64,000 bases of DNA from Euryodendron excelsum (GCA_033060915.1 CM065392.1:12170001-12234000); one strand, 5' to 3'; counted from the first letter of the stretch, positions 35,424 to 49,300 are shown. Program-made: numbers and translations. The notes: generated by a model from the sequence alone, not told the origin.

Positions 35424-35557
35424 GATCCTTACGAATGTTACGGTGTATTCGATTGGGAGGTTCAATGCCTCTCAAAGGCCTCGTAAAGTTGATCCTTACA
35501 AATGTTACGATGCATTCGATTGGGAGGTTCAATGCCTTTCGAAAGCTCCCTCCTCAT
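35424..35557. repeat. 67-bp tandem duplication
   Basis: Two adjacent units start gatccttac at 35424 and 35491 and share attcgattgggaggttcaatgcct. They differ at a handful of positions (for example cggtgta/cgatgca). Confidence 0.9.
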
Positions 35558-37115
35558 TTAGATTCCTGCTCCTGCATCGAGAGTTAGAACATTAGTCCGT
35601 CCCTGAATTACTTGAAAGGAAGTCTTATTGGACCCCTTCCGGATTTTATTCTTCTTGGTGGCTACCCCCTCTTACTCTCGAGCATGTGTTAAACATCCAC
35701 GAACACAGCTGTAAATTATAAGAAAGTGTGAAAATGCATGAGTTGGACCCTTGGTATAACTCAGTAATGCATGTTTAATCTTCACATTAAAAGTGCACAT
35801 TAGCATTTGCGTAAATAAATGAGTCAAGTTTTATCAATACACCAATGTTATATTTGGATCCTGAATTTATGTGGAGAAAGATAAAGGAAACGGAAAAGCT
35901 GGAAAAGAAAATAAAGTGGAAGAAATTCAATAAATTTTTTTCTCCAAAAAATGATTAGTCATTTGTCAAAAAATGTATTTTTTGTGTTCCCCATAAAAAT
36001 GAATATGTACAAATATGTTTATTTCTCTTTCATTTTTCTTTGCTTTAGTCAACAAATTCAAAATCCAAACATAGTGTGGAAGAGTGTGATTTGTCGCTTA
36101 CAAGAGTGAAGAAAAATTTAAAAACTTGACAGGGCCAATACACTATATTGTATTTTAAATATTCAAAAATCTACAGTATATATGGGAAAATTTTAAAAAT
36201 TTGGAGGGGCTAGCTTGCCCCCCCTCCATCCGCCCTAAGCGTAGTGGTTCCTTATATTGTTATAGCACAAATTAGCCTCAAAAGGCTCAAAACGTGCAAT
36301 CTAATTACATGTAAGAGTTAAAAATTTTTGTAACTAAGTTCAACATTGTTGGTGACAATTTATAGATGAATAGAAACTCTCAAAATGTGTTTGGACAAAG
36401 GATTTGGTGAGAAAAAAGAAAAGTTAAGAGAATATGAAATTATATCGTGTGTTTAGTTGTTAGTAAAAATAAAGAATAAAAAAATTTAAAAAAATAAAAA
36501 TTTAAAATATCTCATTTTGTTATTTTTTTTATTTTTTTTTTATTAATAAATCAGAATTCCAAACAGAATATCAATTTTCAAATGTACCAATCTGTCTTGG
36601 TGCACGATACAAATTTTGACTTCTTAGTTACTCTACTGTTATAGACAAAGCAATTCTAACTTTTGCTATGACAGATTAACAATCATTTAGTGGTTTAAAT
36701 TATAATAATATACTATAAAAAACATTATTATTACTTGGCAACAAGGCTACAATACAATCATAGATTTTTATATTTTTAAAGCTAGAGAAGTGATTTGAGC
36801 TGCTAATTGAATATGGGTCTTGTTAATATATGTCTTTGATGCACATTTTAAAAGTTATAATATTATACAATCAGAAAATTTATACAGAATTTATCATCAT
36901 AATGATATACTTAAACGAGAGTCATTCACTTTAACACAAAATACCACTAATGATGACTCTTAATAACAGAATTGTCATTACTATGTCATCCTATAAAAAT
37001 TTTTGAAGAAATTTTATAAAAAAAATATCAATTTTCTTTTGAAAATACATTGTACAAAGTGTTGAATAATTTTTTAACACTATTCAACAAAACAAAACCT
37101 ACTAAAAAGAATGTT

Positions 37116-37485
37116 AGGCTCCATTTGGTTATAATTTTGTTTATGTTTTCTATTTTTTATTTTTAAAATTCGACAAAATTGCGTTTGACAGATTAGTTTT
37201 GAAAATTATTTCTGTTGAAATCGCATTTGGTAAGGCTGTTCCGGAACTTGTTTTCGAAAAATTTTTTAGAAAACACTCCAGTTTTAAGAACCATTAAAAA
37301 AATATTTTCTAAGTTTTCGAAACTATTTTCTTTAAAAATGAAAAATATATAAAAATAATTGTGCTTTCGATGGTCCCATTTTTTTATTTTTGAAAATAAA
37401 AAAAATATATTCTAAACTTTTTTAGTTCTAAAAATAAAAAAAATAAAAATAAAACCAAAATTAAAACCACAACCAAGCATAGCCT
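37116..37485. mobile_element. MITE-like element with terminal inverted repeats
   Basis: The ends AGGCTCCATTTGGTTATAATTTT and the reverse complement of the other end, AGGCTATGCTTGGTTGTGGTTTT, match at most positions. The 370-bp interior is AT-rich and non-coding. It may be flanked by TA, but the target duplication is unclear, so the superfamily is left open. Confidence 0.6.
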
Positions 37486-38384
37486 AGCATTTTCATTTAA
37501 CATCACTTGACCTCCGATGAATGGTTACAGCATCAAGAGGAGCTTCATTGGGACCATCTGTGTGGACCAAGGTAAGTCCCATCTCTCTCTATTTTTGCCG
37601 ACAAATGGTATTTATTGATTGACCTTCGAATGATCATCTATGACGTGTCTCTATCTCATTCAATTTGAGGAATTAGTTTGTCCTCGTTCCTCCTGTTATA
37701 TACGAGTGTGGATCTCCCTTTTTTTTTTTTTTCCTAAGCGGGTGTACAAGCTAATTTGTGTGTACGGCTCAACTAATTTCAATAAATGCGCAAGTTTTTT
37801 TATTCTATACAAATTAAATAATTATTAAAAATATATTTTTAAAGAGTAATAGCACTTGAGATATTTATAAATTTAAACTTTAGAAAAAATAGATTTTTAT
37901 ATTTCAAATCTTGACCACTAAACTAATCTTTTAAGGTGTGAAGCTTTTACTTACTAAGTAAAGTATTTGGGCTCACCTAATAAAAAAAATGTCACTATTT
38001 TGTAAGTGATAAAACAAAAATGACGTGTTTAGAGAAATTACCAGGCAATTTCAGCGTGTGGGGCTGTCAGGCTGTGGTCTTTGTGGATTCATGTAACTTG
38101 GTGAAAGTTGGGAGAAAGTAAGTGCCGTTAATGTTCTTGCTAGGTGGTGACACCCACCAAAAACTACCCCTCTTCAATTCTCTCCCAAAAGCCCATTAAT
38201 CAAAACGCAAGTCCTTTTAGAAGTTGCCTTCTCCTGCCAAAAACAAGATACTAGTCGTTCCCCTCTCTTCTCTAAAGAGAAAAGTGGTCATTTTGGATGA
38301 AATAGAGAGGACCCACTTCCAATTATCTCCATCTTTCATCAATATTCAAGCTTATTGTTGTGTCACTTTCATTTTCTTTCTTCT

Positions 38385-38415
<31 letters not shown>

Positions 38416-38952
38416 GTGTTCTGAAAAGAAAGAATTGTGATAGAGATCTGTTTTGTCTTCGATTTCCACAAAGATAATGGTTTGTTATCACCGAAGTTCA
38501 AAGCTTCTGGGATACGGCTTATATGGGTCTATCTACTTGCACTCATTTCTTTGATGGGTATCAGTTTTAATCCGGCAAAGCTTGTTTATTACATTTGGTT
38601 TCTTTTTTGCTTTCAAATCCTCCAATCTTTAGCTGCAGCCACCCCAAGCTCGGTGGCCATACAATTCTGGTTCTTCCACAGTGAGTGGCAAGGGAACTGT
38701 ATTCTGGATGCAAAAACTTTAAGGAGCAACCTATGTGTTTTTTCTTTGTTGTGTCATCTGTGTCGTGTTGTAACTGCAAGCAATCAAGGCTTGTCGATTG
38801 TGGTGTCCACACATGCCCCTCTTGTGAAAATAATGCCTTCAAAGGACCACTTGAAAGCTCCTTGAGTGTAACCAATCTTGCTTATTTCTTTATCTGCTAT
38901 TAAATATTATTATTTTAGTTTCTTTTTCATGTCTATTTTGTATATGTCCGCT

Positions 38953-38961
38953 CCCTATATA
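38953..38961 (+). promoter_or_regulatory. Possible TATA box of the F-box gene
   Basis: CTATATATG lies about 100 bases before the start codon. It would give a short 5' leader. A longer leader or a 5' intron upstream cannot be excluded. Confidence 0.35.
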
Positions 38962-39059
38962 TGATCCTGATATACGCGTTACCTAATTAGCAATTGCTTC
39001 TTCTATTCCTTTCTTTTGAGGCCTAACTCAAAAACCCATTTGAAGATTCTCTCAATCCA

Positions 39060-42000
39060 ATGATTTTCTTTGTGATATCTTGTTTTTCTTTCATCCTACT
39101 ATGCAAGTCGTCTCTCAAGAAATCGCCTGCGAGGTTGCCCTCACTAGGCTGGTTTTGGAGAGAGCTATCCCATTTAGTGATGTCATGGCTTGGAAAAACT
39201 ATGACTTCTATTGCTTCGTTTGATGTTTCCTCAATCATGCCATCAGTGAAAGAGGCTGTTAGATTGGAAGGAGAGAATATGCTGGAGGAAGAGCAGATTT
39301 CTTTGTTGGATTTGCCTGAATTGGCCTTGGAATGCATTCTCGAGCGGCTTTCTCCAGTCCAGTTGTGTAGTATGGCAGGAGTGTGTAGTTCTTTGAGAGA
39401 TATGTGTATCAGTGATCATTTATGGGAGAGACATATGAAAGAAAAATGGGGTAGACTTGTTGGTGAATCGGCCTATCGGGAATGGCAACGGCACATTGCC
39501 TCAAGAAAAAGATTGACTCTTCCGAATGGCACAAAGAACAAAGCGTTTTTTGCGCATGCTTCAAGCCTCTGGCCTCTTTTGTGTAACAAATTGAAATTGG
39601 GAAGTAGTAGAGAGCCGAGGAGTTCTTTACCAGTGGATTCAATCATGGCGTGGTATCTCGCTCTTGACAGTGGCAAGCTCTGGTTCCCAGCTCAGGTCTA
39701 TAACCGTGAGGTACTTGGTTGAACTACTTGTTGTGATGTCAATTCTCAATTATTTTTTGGACTGAACTTGTAATACTTTTCAATACCAAATCCTGTAGTT
39801 CATAACATTTTCATTGGTCCTATAACTGCTGAACAAACCACTCAATGTCTTTTGTTCCTTTAAGGTGCAGAATGGGAATGAGGGGTTTATGCTGTCATGT
39901 TATGATGCTGAACTTAGCTATGATTCCAGCACAGATACCTTTAAGGCAAGGTGGGGCTGTCCATCAAACAAGTTAATAGCAGATGAACTTTCTTTTTCCA
40001 ATCCAGGCTTGTGTGAGAGCATTTGATTGCTTATAATGATTCAAAAATACAAATCTCAAGTGTTCATTCCTTATTTTTAGTATCATCATTCCATCAAATT
40101 TTTACTACTTTCCAAGGTTTAGAATCTGAAAATTTTAACGAAGTCTAGCACTTCTCATGAAAACATTTTAGTGGTTTTGGTGAAATTTTGAGAGACAAAT
40201 GTCGTTTTTGGCTGAGGTTCTAATTGATTTAAAACGTATTCAGAAGCCTGACAAGCTTGTTCAGTTTCCAGTACTGAACCCCGAATGAATTTGGCATTGT
40301 AGGTACTCAACACATGGAAGAAGCACAATTGAGGAAAATATCCAGTGGGATAGGCTAAGAGCACCAGCTGTTGATACTCCTGCACGTGTTCTTCATGCCT
40401 CTGATTGTTTAGACGATTTAAACCCAGGAGATCATATCGAGATTCAGTGGAGAAGAAACAAAGAGTTCCCTTATGGTGTGTTTTCTGGACCATTTTTGTG
40501 TGCTTTGTTAGCTTTACTTAGATTCCTACTTTCAAATAACAGGGCTGTTTTGCCATCAAGGTCAAACCCCTGTGCGACGTTTGCTTGTTCTGAAATTCCT
40601 GCTCCTTATATTAAAGAACTCCATGTTTTTTGTCTTCTAAAATTTGTCATGAGATATACTAAATTTGTAGTCGTAGATGACCATAATAACCTGTGCTCAA
40701 TGGATTGCAGGTTGGTGGTACGGAGTTGTTAGTCACTTGGAATCATGCAACGGGAACAAAACTCATTGCCAATGTCACAGTAGTGGTGAGAGGATCTTCT
40801 AATTTTCAATGTTTCCAAAATTTAATTTGAGTTTGTACTATGGAAGAGGGATTCAACTTTTTCCTTTCTTTTCAACAAGCAAAATATCTATTAGAAAAAT
40901 AGATTTGCACAAATGCCAAGGCACTAATTCTTTTAGGTATGCAAGTTTAGATCATTTGAAAAGTAAGTTAACATATGATTGTGTGATGTAGTTTTCTTGA
41001 AAATGCTTGACAAGTCAACAAAACACTTTAACTCCCTACAGTATTTAAACACTTACTAAAAAGTTCACCTTCACCCTTGCTTGTAAGTTGAGCTAAAGAA
41101 CACACTTATTATGTCCTTCGTTCTGAAACATTACTTTTTTCATTATTTAGTAATGTATGACGAGTTAAGGCTCAATGTTGCATATTATGCTATCACTATA
41201 AGGGCGTATGAGGGTTCTAGGGGATTCAAAGGAGTCGTAGAACACATTAGTAAACACTAGGAGGAATATGGAGTGATTGGTTGAAGGACGAAGCAGCCCA
41301 ACCAAGAGAGCGAGAGCGAGACAAGAGTAGAAATGCTTACAAGAAAGTATCAATGGAAATCAATGCCTGATTAGGGAGCATAAGGGCCTCTTATATAAGA
41401 CCTTATAGCACAGCCCAAGTAAGATTAGACTCGTAGACGATAAGGCCTATCCATAAGAGCCCTTGCCCTAGTAGGCTAAAGAACCAAAGTTACACATGGA
41501 GTAGTCTCCCTCTCTTAGTAGGACTGACTTGAAGGCACTTTAAACCCACATGAGGGGCACGCTGAGGCAAAGCCGCCTTTCTAAGCCACCAAATCACTTG
41601 TAACCCAAGATTCCCGCGGTGCATGCCGAGCAAGTTGTTCGGTTTTGGACACTAAGCTTGCCTTAGAGCTTAGGTAAGGGTTCTCATCAATGATGTCAGG
41701 GCACACACTAAGTGCTTATGACATGTGTGAGTGATTCATACGTTCCGTTCGGCGTCCCTAACACGTAATCATGGGCACGTGATATCCAACATCATGAACA
41801 CATGCCATGACTATGTGAATCATGGAGTAACTGCTCGTGTGGAACCCTCATCTCCTATGCTGAGCTGGTGGATACACGTGGCACCTAGTGGGGTATGGAG
41901 TATATACAATGGGCTAGTCGAATTTGAATGAATTATTCAATACAATCTCTCTCTCCCCCTTTCTTTTATATAAACCCCACCAAAACACAGGAATTGAAAT

Positions 42001-44453
42001 TTAGGTGCTTGCAGGTTTTCTTTATGCTTTTCGCGTATATAACCATATCCCCAACTCTCTATTTGAAGAGTTTTCATGTGTGATGAGTCTTGATAAAATG
42101 TCTCTATTGATGACAACTTTACCTCCATTTTGTTTTTGGTAGTACGTGTGTAAAACGAGTACAGGATGCCAGTATTTGTTGTTAACAGAAGCTTTGCAGG
42201 TGAAAAACATTATATATACGTAATTGTGGTCATAAACACAAGGGTTACTGCAGATAGGAGTTACCTGGTGCTATGTTACATGAACTCTTCTAAATTTGTA
42301 AAATACTTGTGTCAGACACTTGACTCTAGAATAAGGGTATGAAATATGTGTCCGATATGGCTAATTAGATATGCATCTAACAAACTTGTATAGGTAATTG
42401 AGTTTACTATAGAGATAACTATAAGACTTCAGTTTTATGCATGTAATGCTATTTTTAGTCTGTTAATACCATTTTACCTTAAAAAAGCAAAAGAAGTATT
42501 TAAGAACTATGAAATCTAGTCGAGTCCGAGTGTCCTTAATATGAGAATTAAATGAATCCGACTCTTAGATACGTACCTGCACTCGACACATATACTCGAG
42601 TCTAGGTAACATAAACCTGGCGTGATGAAGAGGGCTAACTTTGGAGTACTCTTCTAATCACAAGGTATACCTATATTGCTTATTTTCTGCCTGCTTCACT
42701 AAACGTCCAATCTCCAGTCAACTTGTTTTACGTGTTTGAGGTTTAGCTTAGGAGCTCTCATAGTTTTTCGCCACTTTTTTCCAGATTGAATGAACTTCTT
42801 ATCTAGTTTTTGGAAGCTCCTTCTAGTTTTGACTCTTTTGGAGAAACATCCTCTACTCTTTGGATCAGAAACGAACCTTGTTTCTTTTGGTTGTCTGTGT
42901 CTTTAGAGATCAACAGGGAGGTATGATTCTTTGGTTTCATACTCTGGAAGTATATATAGTAGATAGCTGAATTGCACAATGTTGTACTTGGTCAACCACT
43001 CATGTGGCACCCCAGCCAAAAAAATGGGAAGCTATTAATAGTTATTACTAGTGGGAACAACGATAATTATGTCTGATCTCCCTGACAAATCCTGGTTTGC
43101 ATCGTCGGTATAATCAAAAGCTTTCCACAAATATGAATATATCCTCGATAGGCGAAACTCACTTCCAGAATGCAACATAAATCTTAAAAATTTTAACAGA
43201 AACTTTTAGAAAATGTTTCCAAGACAAGAAACTCTAAATATAATTTAAAGAAACTTGCCAGAAACTCTTGAAAAATGTTGTGAAAACTCCTTAAAAGTGC
43301 ACTTCTTGTAATCCCTAGTATTTTTTATGCTCTCAGATCTCATTTATTTAACATAATGTACTTTCTATAGTTATTTTTAGAATAATAATCTATAATAAAC
43401 TAATTTCACACCGCATAGCATGAATAGCATAGTATGTTTATAATTTATAATAAAAAATAGTTTTTTACAGTTATAGTTTATAATTCCTATAATTATTTCA
43501 TTATTATGGTTCTATAAATAAGAGTTATTATTCTTTATTTATAGGCAATACATTTCTATTCTATTGTTCTAATAAACTCTAACATGTATAATTGTTTTGA
43601 ATGATCTTGAAAATATTCTAATACTTTGTACTGCAATTTTTAAGGTTTTTAATAAATTTTCTTACAAAAATTTCCCATTTAATTTTAAACACCTAGCGTT
43701 TTCAATTTCCCATAATGTTTTCAAGACACGTTTCACGCTTCTGTTTCCTATATCATTTCCATTAATATTATCAACTATACCTCAGATGGATGTTATGCTC
43801 AGATTCTTGTGAAACCAAATGGAAGTAGAATCATTTGTTTCATCCTTTACATTAGGTGTATTCACGGGTTGGGTCAGAGAATTACCCATCACCTGAGCCG
43901 ATTAGATCGGGTTGAAAGATTATGGAACTTCACTCGACTCATAGAGTGATTGGGTTGGGCTCGGGTTGGATTAGAGTAATAAAGACCCACCACCTGAACT
44001 GAATATAACTGGGTTGGTTGGGTCGGGTGATTTTTTGAACAACCCTACTTTAAATAGCATTTGTGTTTACTTGTATTCCGCTGCAGTAAAATGAGTCCAT
44101 TTCTTTATACAGATAGAATTCTCTTCTTATATTTGATAAAATTTCGCATGTCAAAAATTATTCTCTATCATGTTGTTAATGATTGAATCTTTAGAAATTC
44201 TTTTTAATGAAACTTAGTTACGTTTATAGTGGGTTTATATTCTCACAAAAAACTCATGCTGACAGAAACAGTAATGCTGGAGTTCAAGCAGTACACCCCC
44301 AGCTCACGATGGAGACAAACGGCAATAAATAGGAAGAACCACAGAGAAGTAGGCAATGAAGCAGATGGATTTTATGGAGGAATCAGAAAGCTTTACCATG
44401 AGGAAGAGATCTCAGTTTGGAAGTGCATGGGGCCAACCCAAGCCTCAGAATAG
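39060..44453 (+). CDS. F-box protein, five exons, 388 aa
   Basis: Exons 39060-39710, 39871-39950, 40303-40475, 40711-40785 and 44266-44453 join in frame with GT-AG sites, giving 1167 bp with no internal stop. Residues 1-16 are hydrophobic (membrane or signal anchor), which is usual in this subfamily. The F-box spans about residues 81-128 ([18 protein letters not shown] ... [19 protein letters not shown]). Later parts include [51 protein letters not shown] and [19 protein letters not shown]. These match the plant F-box family of At2g26850/At2g32560 type, expected to bind SKP1 in an SCF ubiquitin ligase; the substrate is unknown. The start is the first ATG in the frame. Intron 4 is unusually long (3480 bp) because of repeat insertions. 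Confidence 0.92.
41203..41690 (+). repeat. Unbroken copy of the interspersed repeat family
   Basis: It matches the two halves at 1055-1209 and 5684-5960, including cttatataag, taaacccacat, taagccaccaaa and a gccttagagcttagg-like end. The ends are approximate. It inserted, or was inherited, inside intron 4 of the F-box gene. Confidence 0.6.
43854..44046. mobile_element. Degraded hAT-like non-autonomous element
   Basis: The left tip AGGTGTATTCA and the reverse complement of the right tip, AGGGTTGTTCA, both resemble the AGGGGTGTTCA end of a common plant family rich in gggttgggtcggg blocks, which also fill this interior. A clear 8-bp target duplication is not visible. Confidence 0.45.
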
Positions 44454-44915
44454 TATGCAAACAGGGCACAGCTTCCTTCACCACTCAAAAAGCCCCTTCC
44501 CTCTTTTTTTTTTTGGGGGGGTGGGGGTGGGTGGTTGGGTATGAACAAAATTTTGAGTAGTCATTCAAGTGGTGTCCAGGAGACGGACTTCTAGTGTATA
44601 TGTATAGATTTTTGAGTCATACTAGTGTTTTCTAGGAGATGATCATTTGACTTCAGTTTTTGGTCGGTAGATGCAGAGGCCTTAGATGATATACTCGAAT
44701 AGAATGCACCAGATACAATTTTATACAGGAACTTCGGATAGGGCTTTGGTTGAAGATTCAAGGTTCCTTATGCAGATTATGAACTTCCCCTGTCAAAACC
44801 AACAGCTAGTGGTTTCGGAGAACCCCCCTTCCTCTGTCAGGCCGCTCTTGGTCGCTGATATGGTAGGAACTTCCCACATTAAGGAGTAATTTTTTCGATG
44901 AACAAAAAAAATAAA
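44454..44915 (+). promoter_or_regulatory. F-box gene 3' region with AATAAA
   Basis: After the TAG stop there is a non-coding stretch with a ttttttttttgggggggtggg tract near 44503. A perfect AATAAA at 44910-44915 is a plausible poly(A) signal, about 460 bases after the stop. Confidence 0.4.
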
Positions 44916-45509
44916 AATATATGAACTTCTGATAAATACTGCAGATTATTAGCTACCCAATTGAGTAAGGAAATCTTGTTTCTTCGCTGACAAGCCTACA
45001 GGAGCATACTTCTTTTCTCCTGGGGATATCGATAGAGGTCCATCAAAGAACTTTTTTTTTGGAGAATTGGGTATCCACTTGATATTGTTGATGAAAAACT
45101 TGCATACTCTCAAACGGCTCGTCTAAGAACTAGATGAAAGAAACAACAATTATAAGAAATAGTATCTCATATAGAGAATCCCCATGACCGCATCAAAGCC
45201 AAGTGTGGAGGCATTTGGATATGGAAAATACCAAATCATGACTAGAAAGTATACCATTAGCAGAATGTCCGGCGCTTAAGCTTCACTCCCCGCCTACTAG
45301 TTGTCAAAGACATCATCACCACACAAAGAGCAAGTAAACATAACAGAGTTCTCAAACATTCATCCCTTTTTTCTTTGTGATCCTTGACTGAAAAAATTGT
45401 TCATTCATATTACTGGAAGGCACAATTAGGGGTACTAGGTAGATGTTGGTCACATATAAACCCCCTCAGGTTCTTCTATGGTAATAGCATATCTCTTCCG
45501 CCTTGAAAC

Positions 45510-46360
45510 CTAGCTGACAGTGCTGAGGTCAACTCGGGATTTATGGAGCTGAAAGGCCGGGGTGATCCAGCTACCACAACTGCATTGGATTCCTGACCAG
45601 TGGAAATAACCCAAGCGGGCTTCACAATAGGCACATAAAAGGTTGCCCTCTAATGCACAGTCTTCAACTGGTAACAAGGGAAACAAGAATCAGAAACTAA
45701 AATTTCAAATGTGCATGTGAATTCTAGTATAGATGAAACCAAAGACACCAACAAAAAGGCAGAGGCATACTTTTGTTGTAGTAGATAATTCTAAAATGAG
45801 TCTCAATTGAGCAAAAACCAAAAGCCTCGATATTTGGGGAAAAAAAAAAACCAACAAGCGTTGGTGAAATGCAAGTAGGGTCAAAGGATTGATCCATTAC
45901 CAAGTCACAAGTTAAGCAATAATCATCTACACCACATCACCATCATTCTACAATGTTCCAATCAAATGTGAGCCCAAAGTCTCCAAATTCATGCCTTCCA
46001 TTCATTCAGCAATATGCCTGGACAGAAGAAACTCTAGATAAAATAAAAGGGAGTGGTGGACGTTTTGTACATGTTGTCATCCAACGTAGAGGCTCAACAA
46101 AGATGGATGAGCCTTCAATCTCATCACATTTGCTAAAAGAGTTTCCACTTTCCCTCTTATACCACTCAAAGGATGTCTCATCCTCCCCTGGAACATGATC
46201 CACAACATTCTCTTGCAATGCAACAACTCTCTGGCATTTCTTGCAGTGATGTGCAGGAGTAGAAACTATTCCCCTATTCCCTGTTTTTCCTAACTCAGGG
46301 GAGACTTCTTATGTAGGCAAGCCAGGATCAGCCCCAAATTTGGAACTGTCTATTCTTTCT
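45510..46360 (-). pseudogene. Exons 5-6: zinc-binding domain of the YVH1-like gene
   Basis: Exon 5 (46360-46071) carries the linker IDSSKFGADPG, a TAA, then the first Cys pair in HHCKKCQRVVAL and SIFVEPLRWM. Exon 6 (45667-45510) joins after the codon split at t|tt and reads LLCAYCEARLGYFHWSG, then CSCGSWITP, ending at TAG 45512-45510. All the cysteines expected to bind zinc (CxxC, CxxC, CSC) are still there. Selection may have ended recently, or this part may persist in a shorter product. Confidence 0.82.
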
Positions 46361-49300
46361 CTGCAACTGTAAGAATCACCTGTCATCACGGGGCACAAAA
46401 TCTTGTCAAAAAATGGAAAAACCCTAAAACAACAAACCTTACTTCTGATTAAAAAAAAAAATACAGTATATACTTACATCTCGTCTTAAATGTACATATG
46501 ATACTAATTAAACATACTCTTTTTAGTTTTTCTTTTGTGGTGTGGCTATGCAACATTTATGAGGAGCATAAAATGTTTTAGTTTACAATCAATCACTAAT
46601 AAGCAATAAAACATAATCATTGCCTATAAAATTTGTACAAGGAGAAAGATTCACCATATGGTTTGCAACCAGGGTTACATGGACATTTATGTCCTCTAAT
46701 ATGCTTGCGTCAACAGTATAATGGGATATGTGTTGAACCTTTGTACCCAAAATGAGACAGATCCTCGAAATATTGATTACAGAAGAAGAAAAAGTAGCTC
46801 ATATTTGAAGTAAAGAATGCTTTCTTACTCATCACTTGGATAGGGAGATAGTGATCCGATTTCCCAACTGAATCCCATTTAAATTAAAGTATGTTGTATA
46901 AATTTTATGTCTAAATAATAACATCATCTTACATTACAACATTATACACAATACAATGCATTTGAATTTCCTTTCATTTGTATACCTCTTGAGGCACAAG
47001 GAAAAAAAGGAAGTATAATCAATAACACATACAACATGGTACTGCTCCCTTGTAGAAGTATCTGCCATTCATAGGTGCTTTCAGGGACGTAATCTTGTTT
47101 AACTTCTATTTCCTTTTTTTGAGAAGTACTTCCTAAACATATCCATATTTTTAAAAGAAGTATTTGATAGTTCTTAGACACTAAAGGACACATATTCGGC
47201 ATATCTTGAACAGGATATGGCCTTTCCCCTATAGCACTAGAATGTAATTAAGAAAAACATAGCAGAATTTCACACACTTCGACTACTTTTTGAAAAGAAG
47301 AATAGTGATACAATAAGATTAATCATGTCAAATTTGGCCCCAAGCCCACATCTGTGAAATGGAACATTTCTTGTGTGAACTTTAACATTATATGTTACAA
47401 ATTTAAATATTTGATTGATTCACAACAATAACAGTACCATACAAATTCTAAAACACAGTTACCTTTAAGTTGCACACAATAAATAAGGAAAGCCACCAAA
47501 CTCCACGTGTACACATCTATAGATATATAGCTCTGCCCTTGATGAATCCATACCGTCTGTCTGAAATTTGTTGTATCTCCATATCCTATCATGTTGTGCC
47601 ACATCTCATATCTGTGTCCATGCTTCTTACCTCCACACTCAGTTTATGAATTAAACGAACCCAAGCTTGGCCCTCCACAGGCTCTTATCATTTATTACAT
47701 GAGCCCAAAATTTAGGCTTGGGCTATATTTGTTGCTTGCTTAGATGGGTTAGTCAAGCTCAAAGAGTTAACATTTTGGTTCATTTGCAGCCCCACCAACC
47801 ATGGGTAGATCAAAATTTATATCTATGACCTATAAGAATAAAGGTTGAGCAGGGGCAATAGTCTGGAAAGTTGGGCTCTTTTGGCATCATTTCATTGTTT
47901 TCACTCTCATTTTGAGTTTTAATTGTAGAATTTATATAAATGAAAATTGAACACAAAGAAATCTGAAACATAATAGTCTTCAAATTGTTTCCATGTTCTT
48001 ATGAATCTGAATGTTACGAATTCAAAAAAAACCACAAAATTGTTTCAAAAAATGTGTCACTAGAAGCAAATATTCTTGAAGAAAGTCTTTGAAAATGGTT
48101 CGGCCAAGTAAGCTCTCTCTGATTTTCTTTTGCTCTTTTTGAGAGCAGAAAACAGTTTAAACAGGCCTTTTCGACCTTATGTTATGGATTTAGGAATGTC
48201 TGCATATGCTACTTGTTTATCCATGGTAATATAAGTAACAGTTTGATTGCAAAGACAGAAAAACAATCTTACAAACAGAATCAATGGAACTATGGGAATT
48301 GTTAGATATAATTTAGCTTATGATATGAGACATAACTACAAAGCCAGCCATGTCAAAACTCATAAGAAAAGGATCCTGTTAAAAACCTTACTTTATAACT
48401 TACCTAATTCAATAATGAATTCCAGGGACAAGTAAGACAGCTAAGAGAATACAAAGGGAAGACAACTACTGTAAATGCTTGTCATGCCCATAAAAACATC
48501 TACGACATCTTAACTATACCAATAATCTTAAAAGGGGAGAATGTGATGATGTGATACAAGCACAAGTTAATAGACCATCAACTTCTCCCAATGCACCCTT
48601 CACCTCAGATTGCATACACTATTGTATGATCAAATTCCAACTTTCTCAAATAAAGCAATCATCCGATACAATACATGATCAAAGGAGATGAAGGGCTCTA
48701 CTTTCCTCCAAATGATCTCTTAGGTCTCCTTTAGATAGCCTTGGCTAACAAAGTAATAACTGATACTAATTGGTTTTGATCATATTCACTCCCACCCCCA
48801 CCCCTCCAGCCAAGGCAGCCTGTACAGAAACAACTTTAAAATTATTTTATAAGGAATACAATTAAGAAACAAGTATAATCTCAAAACCATTCATCTTAAC
48901 TCAGACCACTGGAATACAAGAGAGAAAACTGTAAGTTCTAGGGAGTAGCTTATGATTCCTCACCAGAATTCTAGTAGAATAGCACAAACTATTTAACCGT
49001 ATATCAATTGATCAACTAAATATCTAATCCAGAAAATAACCTAGTGAAATCCAACCCCTTCGCTAATGTGGATTTAGTAGAAGAAACCACCAGTTCCATG
49101 ACCAAGGCATCCTACAAATTTATTCCCCTCAAATATGCAATCAATTTTACAGTTAATAGAAAAGGGAAACAACCCATGTACACCAGATGTATGCAATCAA
49201 TAATTCAGAAGAAAGCAAGAGAGAGAAATCCCTAATCCCCACAAACTCCAGAAAATAATCCATTTGAACTTATCTACAACTCTCTAGAAAAACAACCTTG

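Larger units (their letters stand above)
33335..38950. other. AT-rich intergenic region
   Basis: Between the RSRC2-like pseudogene and the F-box gene no exon is supported. Contents: A-rich tract near 33837-33860, a GAA run near 35065, a 67-bp tandem duplication, a likely MITE, and a T-run at 38383-38415. A short stretch at 36185-36240 (ggggctagcttgccccccctcc) resembles a motif frequent in plant dispersed repeats. Confidence 0.5.
40786..44265 (+). other. Repeat-filled intron 4 of the F-box gene
   Basis: The other three introns are 160-352 bp. This one is 3480 bp and contains a copy of the repeat family seen at 1055/5684 (about 41203-41690) and a hAT-like remnant (43854-44046). Donor GTGAGA and acceptor TGACAG are intact and keep the phase. 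Confidence 0.85.

Noticed and set aside
38437..38865. Open frame of 142 aa upstream of the F-box gene
   Set aside because: No recognisable domain, directly after a long T-run, and in the probable promoter or leader of the F-box gene. It could be leader sequence but is not supported as a gene.
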